Shown: in pieces, positions 44,526 to 55,580 of the stretch
Position numbering within the stretch: position 1 is the first letter of the stretch
Layout: the number at the start of each line of letters is the position of its first letter
NCBI GenBank assembly: GCA_963556695.1
Contig: CAUWAG010000018.1
Location: 4,216,001 to 4,280,000 of the forward strand
Direction of reading: 5' to 3'
DNA from: Anthostomella pinea
Lineage: Eukaryota > Ascomycota > Sordariomycetes > Xylariales > Xylariaceae
DNA length: 64,000 bases
Made by a program: the position numbers and the translations under genes
The notes under the pieces: generated by a model
What the model saw: only the letters and a program-made list of their open reading frames with translations
The model's database searches: none
Told to the model about the DNA's origin: nothing

Positions 44526-45198
44526 GATGGGCGGATCTAGGAGGGGTAATTGGGCGAACAGCGCGCCTGTGCAATGGAGGTGTCAACCAGCTTGCTGCTC
44601 GGGAAAGAGTGAAGACAGCTTAGCTACAGCAGTCAGGGGGGGTGGAAGTTGGCTGAAGTCGGCGCAGTCAGAAGAAGCTCGACGAAAGCAAGAATGCGGC
44701 ACTCCCGAGAACCATTGAAGCTCCCGAGGCTAGAGTTTTGTGTGTTCCTGAAGTCCTGGCTCTGTAGGATGTAGAATCTGGCCTCTTCTATGAGCTAATG
44801 AATAAGACAGCTGGTGCTCAGTAGGCATCTGGACTTTTTCGCGATTCCTTCAACGCATTGGCAAAACGTGTTCAATATGTACCCATTTTCAGTCAGCTGC
44901 AAAAAAGGACAACTTGCAGTGTTGAGGACGACCCCTGTAGCCCCGGGCACCGCCATCGACCCCTGCTGAGGCCGCCATCTCGTCGCTAAAGCCACTGATA
45001 AGAGCCCCATTGGTCCGATAAGAGCATCAGACCCAGAATAGACCGGGTACAGTGCGCAGCTGGCACACAGTGAAGATAGTGGGGTCCATTGTCACATTGC
45101 GACACTGTATGGTTGATTGCACTTCACTCTCAGACACCCTCTCTCTCCCCCTCTCGGGAACCTCAAGTATCAAGCTCCGCCGTGCTTGTTTGTACAGA
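44526..45198. other. Divergent promoter region LHS1 / SDR
   Basis: Separates two divergently transcribed genes. A CT-rich stretch precedes the SDR start (about 45135-45160). No firm regulatory site could be named; an exact unfolded-protein-response element was not found. Confidence 0.5.
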
Positions 45199-46025
45199 AT
45201 GTCGAAGGTTGATAATAGACTCGAAGGCCGCTTAGCGCTCGTCACAGGTGCTTCCGGGGGGTACGCCGAACCCTCTACCAGGTCTAGCTCTGTACAGTGT
45301 TGACGCACAACAGAATCGGCGCAGCGATTGCTCGAGACCTGTGGGCGCAAGGCGTCTCTCTCGTTCTGACCAGCTACAGCAAACCTCAGGTCGTCACTGA
45401 TCTGGCCATAGAGCTAGCGCGCTGCAGCCATGGGAACCAACGCCTCTACACTCACTGTCTGGACACGGGGTCATTGGAAGCTGTCGAGCAGCTCTTCAGG
45501 GACATCAAGGAGAAGCATGGTCAAGACGGTCCGGACATCCTGATATCCAACGCAGGCTATGGAAAGCGGTTCCCGGGCATAAGGGACGTGAGCATGGAGG
45601 AGTTCGACCGCACCATCAACATCAACCTGCGGGCCTCGTTCGTCCTCTCCAAGCTCAGCATCCCGCACATGGAAGCTCGAGGATGGGGACGTATCGTCTT
45701 CGTGTCTTCGATCGCTGCGCAGGGCGGAGGCATCAACGCGTGTCACTATGCCGCGAGCAAAGCTGGCTTAACCGGGATGATGAAGAACCTGGCCACGAGG
45801 CATGCGAAGTCCGGCATCACTGTCAATGATATTGCGCCGGCTATGATAGGGGAGACGGGTCTGATCCCGGATGCGTCGTCCGTGGAGGGCACGCCTGGCG
45901 ACGTGAAGAACATTCCGGTAGGGAGGCTTGGGACACCGCAGGAGTGTGCTGGGGTCGTCACGATGCTATGCAAGACGGGCTACATGACAGGCCAAAGCAT
46001 CTTGTTGAGTGGTGGTCTCAAGTAG
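45199..46025 (+). CDS. Short-chain dehydrogenase/reductase (3-oxoacyl-ACP reductase-like)
   Basis: Two exons, 45199-45260 and 45314-46025, giving 257 residues. The 53-bp intron splits the cofactor loop: TGASGG|IGAAIA is continuous only after splicing. NAG of the central strand, Ser in VFVSSIAA and the catalytic YAASK (Tyr and Lys) are present, and the C-terminus ends in the usual GQSILLSGG. This is a complete classical SDR that should use NAD(P)H on a keto or hydroxy substrate. It is followed in opposite orientation by a P450, with 348 bp between their 3' ends. Confidence 0.9.
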
Positions 46026-46373
46026 GCGAGCTTGATCGTCGGGGCGTACGAGTTGGTGACCGGGCAGCCGACTGTAATGCGCGAATGGAACAGTCCAAAG
46101 TCATATTATACGCTGACAACTTAGATGCAATTCGGTTCTTATATACTCCGAGGTCATACTGTTAGCATGGTGGTCAATTGAAAGTCAACTTTACTTCAAC
46201 CAATGGTCCGTCCACCTTTGCCTGAACCGGCTCGGAGGATCCTTCACCTCGTTCAACGCTTCACGGTTTTACATCCACTGGCTCCGTCTGGTGTACCAGA
46301 GGTCTCGGGCTATGCTTACTAGACTCGGCCCTTTAATCACCTAGATCTCAGGGGCCAGATACCCAGTATGACC
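46026..46373. other. Convergent intergenic SDR / P450
   Basis: Shared 3' region of two converging genes; nothing else recognised. Confidence 0.6.
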
Positions 46374-48016
46374 TCACGTCTTGATCTCCATGCCCGGCCC
46401 CCCTGTCTGATCTCTTCTTGTGACCTGCACCCAAAGATCCTCGATAACCCAAATCCGGGTTCCGGCGGCCTTCCAAGGCCGAGTCGGATTGACAAGGGTG
46501 AAATCGAATTGTCGATATAATTCAAAAATCACCTTGCGCATCTGCATGAATGCCAACCCCTTTCCAAGGCATTCCCATCGGCTGGGGCCACCAAATCTGG
46601 ATTGTGAACGTGTCAGTGAGCGTACCAGACAACAGTGAATGTCACATGAGCTTACACGAAACGGAAGGTCTCGTCCATCAACCTTGCCCGGTCCTCGTTG
46701 GTCTCGATCCACCGCTCAGGCCTGAAGTAGCTGGCATCTTCGCCGAAGATTTCCTTCACGAATGCATGTTAGAGGAACTCTCAAGCTTTGCCTCGGAACT
46801 ATCAACGGCTTACCTTGGAGCGCAGAGCAGGCTTGTAGGCTGGCTCAACGCTGACCCCCGCCGGGATCTTGAACCCGCAGAGAATCTCGTCTGTGACACT
46901 GCTCTTAGGGAAGAAAGCAGCGGGCGCTACCAGCCGCAGACTTTCCTTCAATACGGCCTCGAGATACGTGAGTTTGGCTGCGTCGCTGTCCGAAATTGGG
47001 CTCCTCAGAACAGCCCCAGACTTTAATGCCTCGTCAATCTCTCGTTGAAGGCTTCGGTACGAGTGCGGCGAGGTCATAAGGTAGAGCATCATGGCGCGGA
47101 TACCCGTGCCTGTCGTCTCGCCGCCGGCGGTCAGCTGCGCCACCGTCTCGTTCTCCAGCTCTTTCTGTCCGAGTCCGGCAGCTACCCAGGTGCCCAGGAC
47201 GTCGTTCCTCTCCTTGAGCTCGTGCGCCTGCTCGCCGTACCGCTTGCCTACTTCGCGCCGGGCCATCTCAAACACCTTGGGGAAGAAACCACCCTCTGGG
47301 AAGATCGAACCCAAGGCGGACATGTCCATCAGCTTGGGGTAAAGGGGAAGGAATGCGAACGACAGTAGGGGCGCTACTGCGCCGCTGACCGCATCGAGAT
47401 ATCCGTGGAAGTCATCCTCACGTTCCAGACAGCCGAAAGTCTCCTGGAAGGCAAAGGAGGTGATGACGTCGATGGTCAGGTATTGCGCCAAGCGAGAGAA
47501 GTCGAGGGGACGGTACGTGGTCCCGGGGGTCGTAATGTACTTCGTGTCGATGATATCCACGAGCTGCATGACGTGTCTGTCAACCATCTGCTCGACGCCG
47601 TCGACCGTCTTGCCGGCATAGCCCGACGAGAGCTTTGCCCGCATCCGTGCGTGCGCTTTGTCGTCACGCATGCTCAAGATCGAGTCGCCGGCAGGACCAG
47701 GGCTGAAGCGAAATGACTGGTACCCTGGCGCCCGGCCCCATGGGGAGCGGACGTTGCCAATCTTCTTGATCTCGGCAGGGTCGCTGAGTAGCACGTAGTC
47801 GGGCGCCATTACCACCACTGGGCCGTACTTCCCGTGCAAGTCCAACATCATGTCGATGTACTGGCCTCGCAAAACCAGCCGAATGACCCAGAGATGCGTG
47901 ATGCGTGCCCAGAATGGTCCCGGAATGTGGCGGAGCTTCTGATATTCGCCGAATCGATTGACAGCATAGTAAACCAGGGCGAGCACGGCGGTCAGTGCGG
48001 CAACGTGAAGAAACAT
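46374..48016 (-). CDS. Cytochrome P450 monooxygenase (third)
   Basis: Three exons, 48016-46814, 46753-46656 and 46596-46374, giving 507 residues. The start is set at MFLHVAALTAV, since reading further upstream would need a TTG. An N-terminal anchor (LTAVLALVYYAV) precedes the hinge HIPGPFWARI. The I-helix reads TAGGETTGTG (AGxET), the K-helix KESLR, and YFRPERW follows in the small second exon. The heme loop FGGPSRWECLG is assembled across the last intron. All catalytic residues are present. PSRWECLG resembles pisatin-demethylase-type and related plant-pathogen fungal P450s, but substrate cannot be read from this. It is divergent from the 7TM gene at 48834. Confidence 0.9.
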
Positions 48017-48833
48017 CTTCTCGAACTTTGCGATCAAAAGACGCTGCAAATTACCTCGGGCGTGGCATGTAGGCTGGGCGTTGAGGCACTGTCACAGTGG
48101 CACAGTGACAGGATGGCAAGCGATTTAAAGAGCCGCGCTACCAACAAGTCGTTGCCCGGTCGTTTCTCTGCGAGATAAAGGAGAGCCGATACGCAGGGAG
48201 CCATCCGCGGACGACTCCGAGTGGCTGATTCTGACCTATGTGTAGTGGAAACTCGACGAACTACCTATTTATTCGAGTATAGCTTTATAGCGTCGCAGAT
48301 TACGTATCACACCCTGCAGAAACTCTGCAGGAATCACATTGTGGTACGATCCAGTGATGGTGGGAATTGCCTTGGCCGAGCAAAACGCCCGTGGATTGTC
48401 TCCATTTCTATACCGGGGATCCGGGGGTCCTCCCTAGCGTACCGTTCTGCCGGGACCGATCAAGTCCAGGTTGCTCGACTGTGGGCCCTGGGGAACTCCA
48501 ACTCATATTCAAACTTGGTCGAAGGCCTTTCGGTCAGCGCTGCTTCAGCCTGCTAGGTTCAGGAAACTGTTGGTCTCATTCCCGGCCCCCCGGGCCGTCA
48601 CTGTGCAGTATGTGAGGGGATGTTATCATCCCCTGCCAATCTCGATACAAGCCTCCCAACTTGAGTTACCGCGTAGACGAGATCGAGACAAGGTTGGCGA
48701 ACCGATTCCGAAAATGGAAAACACTTAGTCAATATGGATATACCTCTTGTATACGGCCCCGACTGCTTTGTTTGTTTCTTTCTCCATTCGTCACTTTGTT
48801 CAGCCACCAGTGACATCAGACTTAACAGCAGCC
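48017..48833. other. Divergent promoter region P450 / 7TM gene
   Basis: 817 bp between two divergent starts, so a candidate shared regulatory region. Short palindromes such as CTGCAG..CTGCAG (about 48316-48331) and CCGGGGATCCGGGG (about 48414-48428) occur; their meaning is unknown. Confidence 0.5.
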
Positions 48834-50153
48834 ATGGCCATCGACCCGATCATAGAGGCCGCCTTCGGGCCACCACCGGAAAACATCGACCTCGATCAAA
48901 GTCGCGTCATGACCAACACTGTTATTGCTACAGTGCTTCTCATCGTAGCCGCAGTTGCCGTCATCCTGAGACTATGGGTCAGGAGGATCAAAGGGGCTGA
49001 GCTCGGACCAGATGACTGGGCCATCATAGCTGGATTGGTACGAATATCCTCAGCTGGGATTCTGATGGTTCCTCCAGGAAGGGTAAGCTGACTCAGTAAG
49101 TTCTTCAATGCTGGTTCTGCCGGCATGGTTATCCCTACAGATGCGTATGGGTCCGGGCAACACGTGTGGGCCATATCGTCCTTACAGTTGGTGACGGCAG
49201 CCAAGGTACGACCACTCTGTTCTGAATACCTTCATGGACTTTTACAATGGCTAATCATTGGGCTTGTTACAGATTCTATTCTTCTATACCTTCGTCCTCG
49301 GCTTTTGTGTCTCTTTCAACAAGCTATCGGTCCTTTTATTTTTCAACCGACTATTCAGCGTACACAAGGGTCACGATGATATTTTCCTCAAGCTTGGGTC
49401 TTGGCTTGCTGGACTTTTCGCAGCCTCGGTCCCATTCATACTTATCATTGTAATGTGCGTTGCCTGTCAGCCTACCTCTTACTATTGGACTCAGTTTGGT
49501 GGAGCCAAGGGAACCTGCACCGTTGACACAGGGACGTTTTTCTGGACATATGGAGCTCTGAATGCTTTCTTCGACTTCCTGATACTATTCTTGCCTATCC
49601 TGTCGATCTTGCGACTGCAGATGTCATCCAAGAAGAAGGCCGCTGTCTGCGGCATAATGCTTTTGGGCAGCTTGTGAGTCAAGCGACAGCACAACCCATA
49701 AGATTCGACTGCATAAGTTACTGATAACTCTGACTTAGCGTCTGTGTCACTGGTGTCGTTCGAACGTTGTACATGTACAGATTTGCCCACTCAGTCGATA
49801 TTACTTGGCTGATGGGTGAGATCTGTGTTTGGGTAAGAGGACTTAACCCGACCTTCCAAAACCATACTCACGCAATACCCCAGTCATCCATTGAGCCGTC
49901 CGTCGGTATTGTATCCGCCTGCCTACCTAGCCTTGGGCCCCTTCTCGTCAAGCTTCGAGAAAGAGTGATGAGCCAGCCCAGCTCCCGTACCTACGTCACT
50001 CACGAGTCGCAAGGGAGGCGAGGCGGGCATTGGGGTCAACGAGGCTCTGCGGGGCTGAACTTCAAGAGCATCCTCTCTCCTCGGTCCAAAGAAGACGATG
50101 AGATTCAACTCCACCACATCTCCCAGACATCAAGCGACACTGTCCATCGGTAA
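48834..50153 (+). CDS. Fungal rhodopsin-like seven-transmembrane protein
   Basis: Five exons, 48834-49037, 49101-49205, 49273-49673, 49739-49832 and 49884-50153, giving 357 residues. Hydrophobic helices include TVIATVLLIVAAVAVILRLW, ILFFYTFVLGFCVSFNKLSV, LFAASVPFILIIVMCVAC, TYGALNAFFDFLILFLPIL, AAVCGIMLLGSLVCVTGVV and the SSIEPSVGIVSACLPSLGPLL segment. Hallmarks of the fungal integral-membrane rhodopsin-like family (PF20684-type) are DDWAIIA after the first helix, YGSGQHVW, and CQP/C-rich loop cysteines. The cytoplasmic tail is basic and Ser-rich. These proteins sit in the plasma membrane; some PTH11-like relatives sense host surfaces, but function for this one is unknown. No retinal-lysine signature was looked for successfully. 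Confidence 0.85.
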
Positions 50154-51058
50154 GATGACAATGGTTATGCTGGTTGGCCCCGAAGAAACCGGGGAAAGGG
50201 ACTCATGGAGAATGGAGCCTCATATCGGTTGCAATTCTGGGCGTAGCAAATTGTATCCGCCTAGCTCCGTGTCTAACCCAGGAATCGTTCAGATGTCGGC
50301 CTCGGGTGCTGCTAGTCGACTTGAGCTGTGTCCTCGTCTCGCAAGACGGGAACTGCCGAACATCCTTGTTGGAAGTGCTCGTAGCTGGTAGATTCTGGAC
50401 CGCCGGCATAGCCATAGGTGTTCGAGCCGCAAGGCGTGTCATGCCGAAAGGCGGTTTCGTCGAATGCCTTGCCCCCCTGGATATCTGATCTGACCTTGCC
50501 GTTTATTTGTAGGAGGCATGGCCGAGTTGATTGGGCGGTTGGCTGAGGGCGTACATTCCTGAATGTTGACTCTCGCCTCTCACCCAACTTTGAGCACTGT
50601 AGTCACTGTCCCAAACGCCGCGCACTCTGTGGGGCGGTGACGGTCTGAGCTTTGCCGAGGTAAGACGTGTCCAGTGGTGGATGCCTGGTGTCACAGGCCG
50701 GCGTGGCGCTGTCCGTCGCCGAACGTCACTTCTTGGCATCCGAATTCAGCCGCCACCACGCCGTCCGGCCGTCCGACGCTTCACGAACAAGCAAACAAGC
50801 CACTTAGTTCAGCGTACCAGTACCTTTTCACAACAAAACAGCATACAGACCGCTCAATAAGCATCATATTGAGAATAAATGATACCACGTCTCTGGTACT
50901 CACTCTCACCGCTATCACCCAAGCTGTGTATCACAGCAGCACTGTCTCACAAATACACACATACACACATACAACATCAACACACATCTGAGCAGCACAA
51001 ATAAGCTACATACACCATCAAGACTCACCTCACCACACAACACCAAAACCAAACCAAG
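50154..51058. other. Intergenic 50154-51058
   Basis: Overlapping open frames on both strands at 50174-50590 have no domain. The region 50940-50980 is rich in ACACAT units. The last 100 bp, C/A-rich with CAACACCAAAACCAAACC-like sequence, are the 5' leader of the GNAT gene. Confidence 0.5.
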
Positions 51059-51895
51059 ATGGGCACACCCTTCATCTCGCTCCTAGAGCCGACCCGGCTC
51101 GACGGCTACGACCGCACCAAGCCACACACCCAGCAACCGTCGCACATCCCACCCCTCTTCATCGACGCAATGGAAGTGCGCGAGACCGTCTTCGTCACGG
51201 AGCAGCAGTGGCCCCTAGAGTGCGAGCACGACGCCGACGACGCGCGCTCGTGCCACTGGGTCACGTACGCCAGCGTGAACCGCACCACGCGCGCCGAAGT
51301 GCGCGACCCAACCACAAACGAGGTCACCCAACCGCGCCAGTCCGAGACGCGCAGCATGCCCATCGGCACGCTGCGCATAGTCCCCTTCCCGCACCCGCCG
51401 CACCCGCCGCCGGGCGGGCGGTACGTCGACGGCGAGCTCCAACAAGAAGCCGACGACGAGGTGCACGCCAGCCCGGCCGACGAGCGGCGCGAGAACGCAG
51501 ACATGCCGTTCGGGAACGACCGCGCCACCACGTTCCACGACGGCAGGGAGCCCTATGTCGGTGTCGGCCGCGTCGCCGTCGTCCCCGAATTCCGCGGCCA
51601 CCGCGTCGCCGACCAGCTCTGGGCCGCCGCCAAGCGCTGGCTCGAGGAGAACCCGGCCTACTTCAACCCCAGCGTCAGCTCCCTGGGCATGGACCGGCTT
51701 GAGGCCGCCGCCGCGACCGACATCCCCAAGTGGAATGGTCTGGTCTGCACTCACGCGCAAGAGGCCGTGGTTAAGGTCTACCAGAGATGGGGCTTCCAGG
51801 TTGACGAGGGTATGGGCAAATGGACCGAGCAGGGGATTCCGCATGTGGGCATGTTCATGCGTTTGCAGGTAAAGGAGACAGATCCGAAAATATGA
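51059..51895 (+). CDS. GNAT-family N-acetyltransferase
   Basis: Intronless, GC-rich gene for 278 residues. The early VRETVFVTEQQWPLE motif and GTLRIVPFP belong to the first half of the GNAT fold, and the acetyl-CoA loop is in VGRVAVVPEFRGHRVADQLW (V-x-x-x-x-R-G-x-x). A variable acidic loop of about 50 residues separates them. The end (VYQRWGFQVDEG, then PHVGMFMRL) is the usual GNAT C-terminal strand. The likely reaction is transfer of acetyl from acetyl-CoA to an amine; the acceptor cannot be told. The fungal group of this type is common and poorly characterised. Confidence 0.85.
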   Translation: MGTPFISLLEPTRLDGYDRTKPHTQQPSHIPPLFIDAMEVRETVFVTEQQWPLECEHDADDARSCHWVTYASVNRTTRAEVRDPTTNEVTQPRQSETRSMPIGTLRIVPFPHPPHPPPGGRYVDGELQQEADDEVHASPADERRENADMPFGNDRATTFHDGREPYVGVGRVAVVPEFRGHRVADQLWAAAKRWLEENPAYFNPSVSSLGMDRLEAAAATDIPKWNGLVCTHAQEAVVKVYQRWGFQVDEGMGKWTEQGIPHVGMFMRLQVKETDPKI

Positions 51896-52247
51896 TCAGA
51901 GGGAGGAAGGGACATGATGAACTTTTAGGAATATGCACTCTACGTACGGTGAGAGTGACGTGCAGTGACCTACAGAGCAGACACCAGTCCGTCGGCTAGA
52001 GATACTCGCACTGGGATACCAAATGATACCACATTTTCACTTCTGTTCCTGCTCCCTGCACCAAGTGATACCATCCGAGATTAGTCATTTCATTCATTTT
52101 GGCCCCCACGGGCAGAGCTTTATTGAGGAGCCCTCTATGACTACTATGCCATGGTACCACATCCCGCCTGAGCCAGAACGCACAAATGCAGATGTAAAAT
52201 GCCCAGATCGTCCACGCCGAAGAAAACCCAGAAAGAGAACCCCCTGT
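51896..52247. other. Convergent intergenic GNAT / RPS5
   Basis: Shared 3' region; an open frame crossing 52023-52805 is the antisense of RPS5 and its introns. Confidence 0.6.
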
Positions 52248-53067
52248 TTATCGGTTGCTCTTGGCGACACGCTCCAGCTCATCCTTCTTCTTGATGGCGT
52301 ACGAGTTGCTGCTTCCCTTGGCAGCGTTGATCAGCTCCTCAGCCAGACACTCGGCAATCGACTTGACGTTGCGGAAAGAAGCCTCGCGGGCACCGGTGGT
52401 CAGCAGGGCAATGGCCTGGTTGACTCTTCGGAGGGGCGACACATCGACGGCTTGTCTTCGGACGGTACCGGCGGAACCAATTCGGGTGCTGTCTTCTCGG
52501 GGACCGCAGTTGACGATGGCGTCGACGGCGATCTGGATGGGGTTCTGGTCGGTCATGAGGTGGATCTGCCAATTATTATTAGAGCCAACCCAACATATTG
52601 TATTCGTGTCCTGGGCGCACGTACGATCTCGAAAGAGTGGGCAACAATGCGGACAGCCATCAGCTTCTTGCCGTTGTTGCGGCCGTGCATCATCAACGAG
52701 TTCGTCAATCGCTCGATGATGGGGCAGTTGGCCTTGCGGAATCGCTTGACGGCATATCGGCCGGCGGAGTGGGGGATGAAGACCGGGGACCGAATTTGGA
52801 TGTAATCACTATCGAGACTCCTCCATTAGCTCGTAGTCGCAACAGCAGGATCTTGGTAGCCACTCACGTCAACGAGATATCACGGATCTCGACATCCTCG
52901 TAGCTCCCTACACTGGTGATCAGTCGCAATGCTCATGGCGGGCTGGCGTCAATGCGGGAAAAAATACAGCGGTTGAAAAGCTTGATGCTGCCGACCTCCG
53001 AGACGACGTCCTTGGGAAGGACCTGGTGGGTGCTGGATTCAACCTCGATCTCGCCGTTGTCAGACAT
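52248..53067 (-). CDS. RPS5: 40S ribosomal protein S5 (uS7)
   Basis: Four exons, 53067-52968, 52907-52868, 52808-52625 and 52565-52248, giving 213 residues, the normal eukaryotic length. Introns are 59-60 bp. The start reads [10 protein letters not shown]. Conserved uS7 segments are all present: [20 protein letters not shown] assembled over two junctions, [35 protein letters not shown] and the exact terminal ERVAKSNR. uS7 lies in the head of the 40S subunit at the mRNA exit channel. A MITE ends its upstream region 246 bp from the start codon. No truncation is seen. Confidence 0.97.
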
Positions 53068-53312
53068 GTTGGGCAGTTGCTGCTGATGAATTTGTCGAGA
53101 GAGGATCGCGATCTTCCGCTATTGAGAGGTCAGAGAAATTTGGGGTTACTTTGCGCAAGTCTTGAAATTTTGGCCGATTAAGCGAAGAAAGTGGCAGTGG
53201 TGCGCTAGGGCTCGATATGTGGCAGCTGCAGAAGCCCCGCAGCCCCACCTTGACAGCCTGCCTTCACATGCCCGTTGGGCACTCAATGCAATTGATTGCC
53301 AAGCCCCCGAGA

Positions 53313-53528
53313 TACACTCAACCTCCAAAAGTCTCCGTACATCCCTCGTTCAGCAAGCGTGGTATATATCCATTATAATGGAATAAGCACTCCCGAATAA
53401 GCATCACAAATGGCTTTTTGAGATAAAGCTGCTTATTCTAGGCTGCTTATTCTATTAATATGGATGCAGCATTGATATCCACGATTGATCGAGGGATGCC
53501 GGACGGAGACTTATGGGGGGTGACTGTA
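53313..53528. mobile_element. Palindromic MITE, copy D
   Basis: TA|CACTCAACCTCCAAAAGTC at the left, inverted GACTTATGGGGGGTGACTG|TA at the right. Internal GGAATAAGCACTCC, GAATAAGCA, TGCTTATTC and GCTTATTC pair with each other. Located just upstream of RPS5. Confidence 0.88.
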
Positions 53529-53847
53529 ACAACGTCCTCCGTCATCGACTCGCAGTCTACAGTCTACACCAACACAGAGTATGGAGCGGCAGTCAATTCC
53601 GGGGTGTCTCTAGACGACGGGATGTATGGAATCAACCACCATGCGACGACGAACTGGACTGCGAACAAACCACCTATTGACTGCCCAATCCTGCATGATG
53701 TCGTGCACGACTCAAGCTTATAACTGCAAGTTACTTGGAGGACCTGGTTGTCTGTACGGGACATATACAATGCCTCATGTAGTGCTCCGTGGGAGTATTA
53801 GGAAGTATGACTTGAGGCTCTACAGACCTTTCGTGATATCGGTATGC

Positions 53848-54065
53848 AGCATGAAGAACCTCTAGAAGTCTCCGTACACCCACCGTTCAGCGCGCGAGGA
53901 ATATATTCATCATAATGCCATAAGCACCCTGGAATAAGCAGCATCAATCCAAGAAACTATATTGGTGCTTATTCCATGGTGCTTATTTAATTAATATGAA
54001 CATAAAACTGGCATATTCGACATGATAGAGGGATGCCGGGCGGGGACTTATGGGGGATAACTGTA
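53848..54065. mobile_element. Palindromic MITE, copy E
   Basis: Right end GACTTATGGGGGATAACTG|TA; left end partly decayed (GAACCTCTAGAAGTCTCCGTAC). The core is the clearest hairpin of the family: ATAAGCACCCTGGAATAAGCA on the left faces TGCTTATTCCATGGTGCTTAT on the right. Confidence 0.82.
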
Positions 54066-54146
54066 GCGAGATAAGATAACCATACAGGTCATGGGCTGTT
54101 GGTGACTCTTGTTATATTCTTTGTTCTAGAATAACTTAGTCCATCA

Positions 54147-55299
54147 TCATTCGCCTCTGGCTCGGTTGCTGACGTGTTTTGGATGTACGCAGGCCGGCTT
54201 CGCCTTTCCTTTACCGAACCCCCCTGACTCCTCAAGCCGTCTCTTTCTTTCGGCAGCCTGCCAGGTGTACTTTTCTGGCCCAAACCTCCAACCATAGTTC
54301 TCCCTGTTGTATGGACGCTTCATGCGCCGAACAGGGTCCAGTGCGTCCTGGTAGGATCTAAGCTTCCTACAGTATTCGGAATCTGGGTGGATGCGAGCCC
54401 AAATCCTGTCCGCAAAATCGTGCTCCTCGTTCCAGATGTCGAGAAGCTCTTGCAGCTCAAATACATCCTGATAGCCTTGATCTGACCAGTGGAAAACGTA
54501 GCTGTCTTGCATCTTCTCAGGAGTTAACATCGGGTGCGGTACCGTCCAGGCGGTGCTAAAGTCGATAAAAAGACCTTTGAGTACGTTGCCGGTGTTGATG
54601 TCCCGGCAGAGAATGCCACTGCGGTGGAGAGTCTTCAGGTTACGGATGAGCCGAGCCCCCGACCTGCGATCCATCATCGCGTTGACTAGTCTCAAATTGA
54701 AGTCCCGATATTTATAAGCGTCCATATCATGGAGGATAGGCGCGTCGACGAATTCTTTGACAAGCGCCCGCAACGGCTTGCCTCGGTGCACCGGCTTATA
54801 ACCCCAGTCGCGTTCCCATTGCTGGTTATCCTTTTGCCGCATCAGTTTCTGTAGCTTGTTGTTGAGCATGATGTATCCGTAACAGCGTGCGGCCAAGTTT
54901 TCCTCCTTTCCAAGCTCCCGGAGCCTGCCATAAGCTCTACAACAGTAAGTCAGACGACACCGTATCGCCTGCAGGGTAGACTCAGAAGATCACCTGCACT
55001 CGCAGAAGAAAGGATCCAGGTAGGCCAGCTCTTCCTCAGCTGTCAAGTTGAGACCCCATCGCGGGAGGGCCTTGAAGCGTTTATAAAAATTGAACTATGC
55101 CACGTTTTAGGTGGGCATGCTTCAGTCACTTGAGGGGCACTTACGATTTTGAGCGCATAAACCTTTCCGTTTATTTTACTTTCCATACATGAGCGTGAAT
55201 TCCCTTCGCAATGTGATAGAGGAACTCGAGTTGCAGATGTTTCCCAGATGCGTCGAACGGTGCCGTTTTGGGCCCTGGAACCTGGGGAAGAGCGGCCAT
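54147..55299 (-). pseudogene. FTA2-like kinase-fold gene with two frameshifts
   Basis: Three exons can be read on the minus strand: 55299-55147, 55095-54994 and 54936-54147. The start MAALPQVPGPKTAPFD, the LEFLYHIAKGIHAHVWKV segment, GKVYALKI (the kinase-like Lys), FFCECRAYGRL and LHRSGILCRDINTGN ... FIDFSTAW are all recognisable as the fungal FTA2/Sim4-subunit-like family, which has a degenerate protein-kinase fold. Two single-base lesions break it. An A run at 55176-55179 is one base short, giving a stop right after VWKVK, and a T/A run at about 55081-55091 is one base long. No splice choice avoids both. Exon 3 alone stays open for 263 codons. It looks like a decaying gene, though homopolymer sequencing error would look the same. 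The CRDINTGN and IDFS motifs suggest kinase-like residues were partly kept. Confidence 0.65.
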
Positions 55300-55580
55300 G
55301 TCATTGCCATGTCATTGCCCGGTGATGACTTTCGAGCTAGCAGATGCTGCTGGGACTGGGAGGAAATCACATACAGATTGCCTGCAGGCCGAGCGACTAC
55401 CGAATGAAGTATTCTTGGTGACTTTGTTGACAAGGAGGAACAAAAGACTCCGGAGGCGGCAGGCTCCGGATTGGTTGCTTTGTCTCGGAGTCCTCAGCCC
55501 CAGCAACACTTCACAAAAAAGTGACCCATTGCGTCACACAGGAAGAAAATAAAAATAAATAAATTATCATACATACAATC

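Larger units (their letters stand above)
53068..54146. other. RPS5 upstream region with two MITEs
   Basis: The first 245 bp are the presumed RPS5 promoter; the rest is occupied by MITEs D (53313-53528) and E (53848-54065). No gene. Confidence 0.75.

Noticed and set aside
50174..50587. Frames on both strands after the 7TM gene
   Set aside because: Mutually antisense, no domain, and no start context.
52023..52805. 260-codon plus-strand frame
   Set aside because: Antisense to RPS5 exons and introns.
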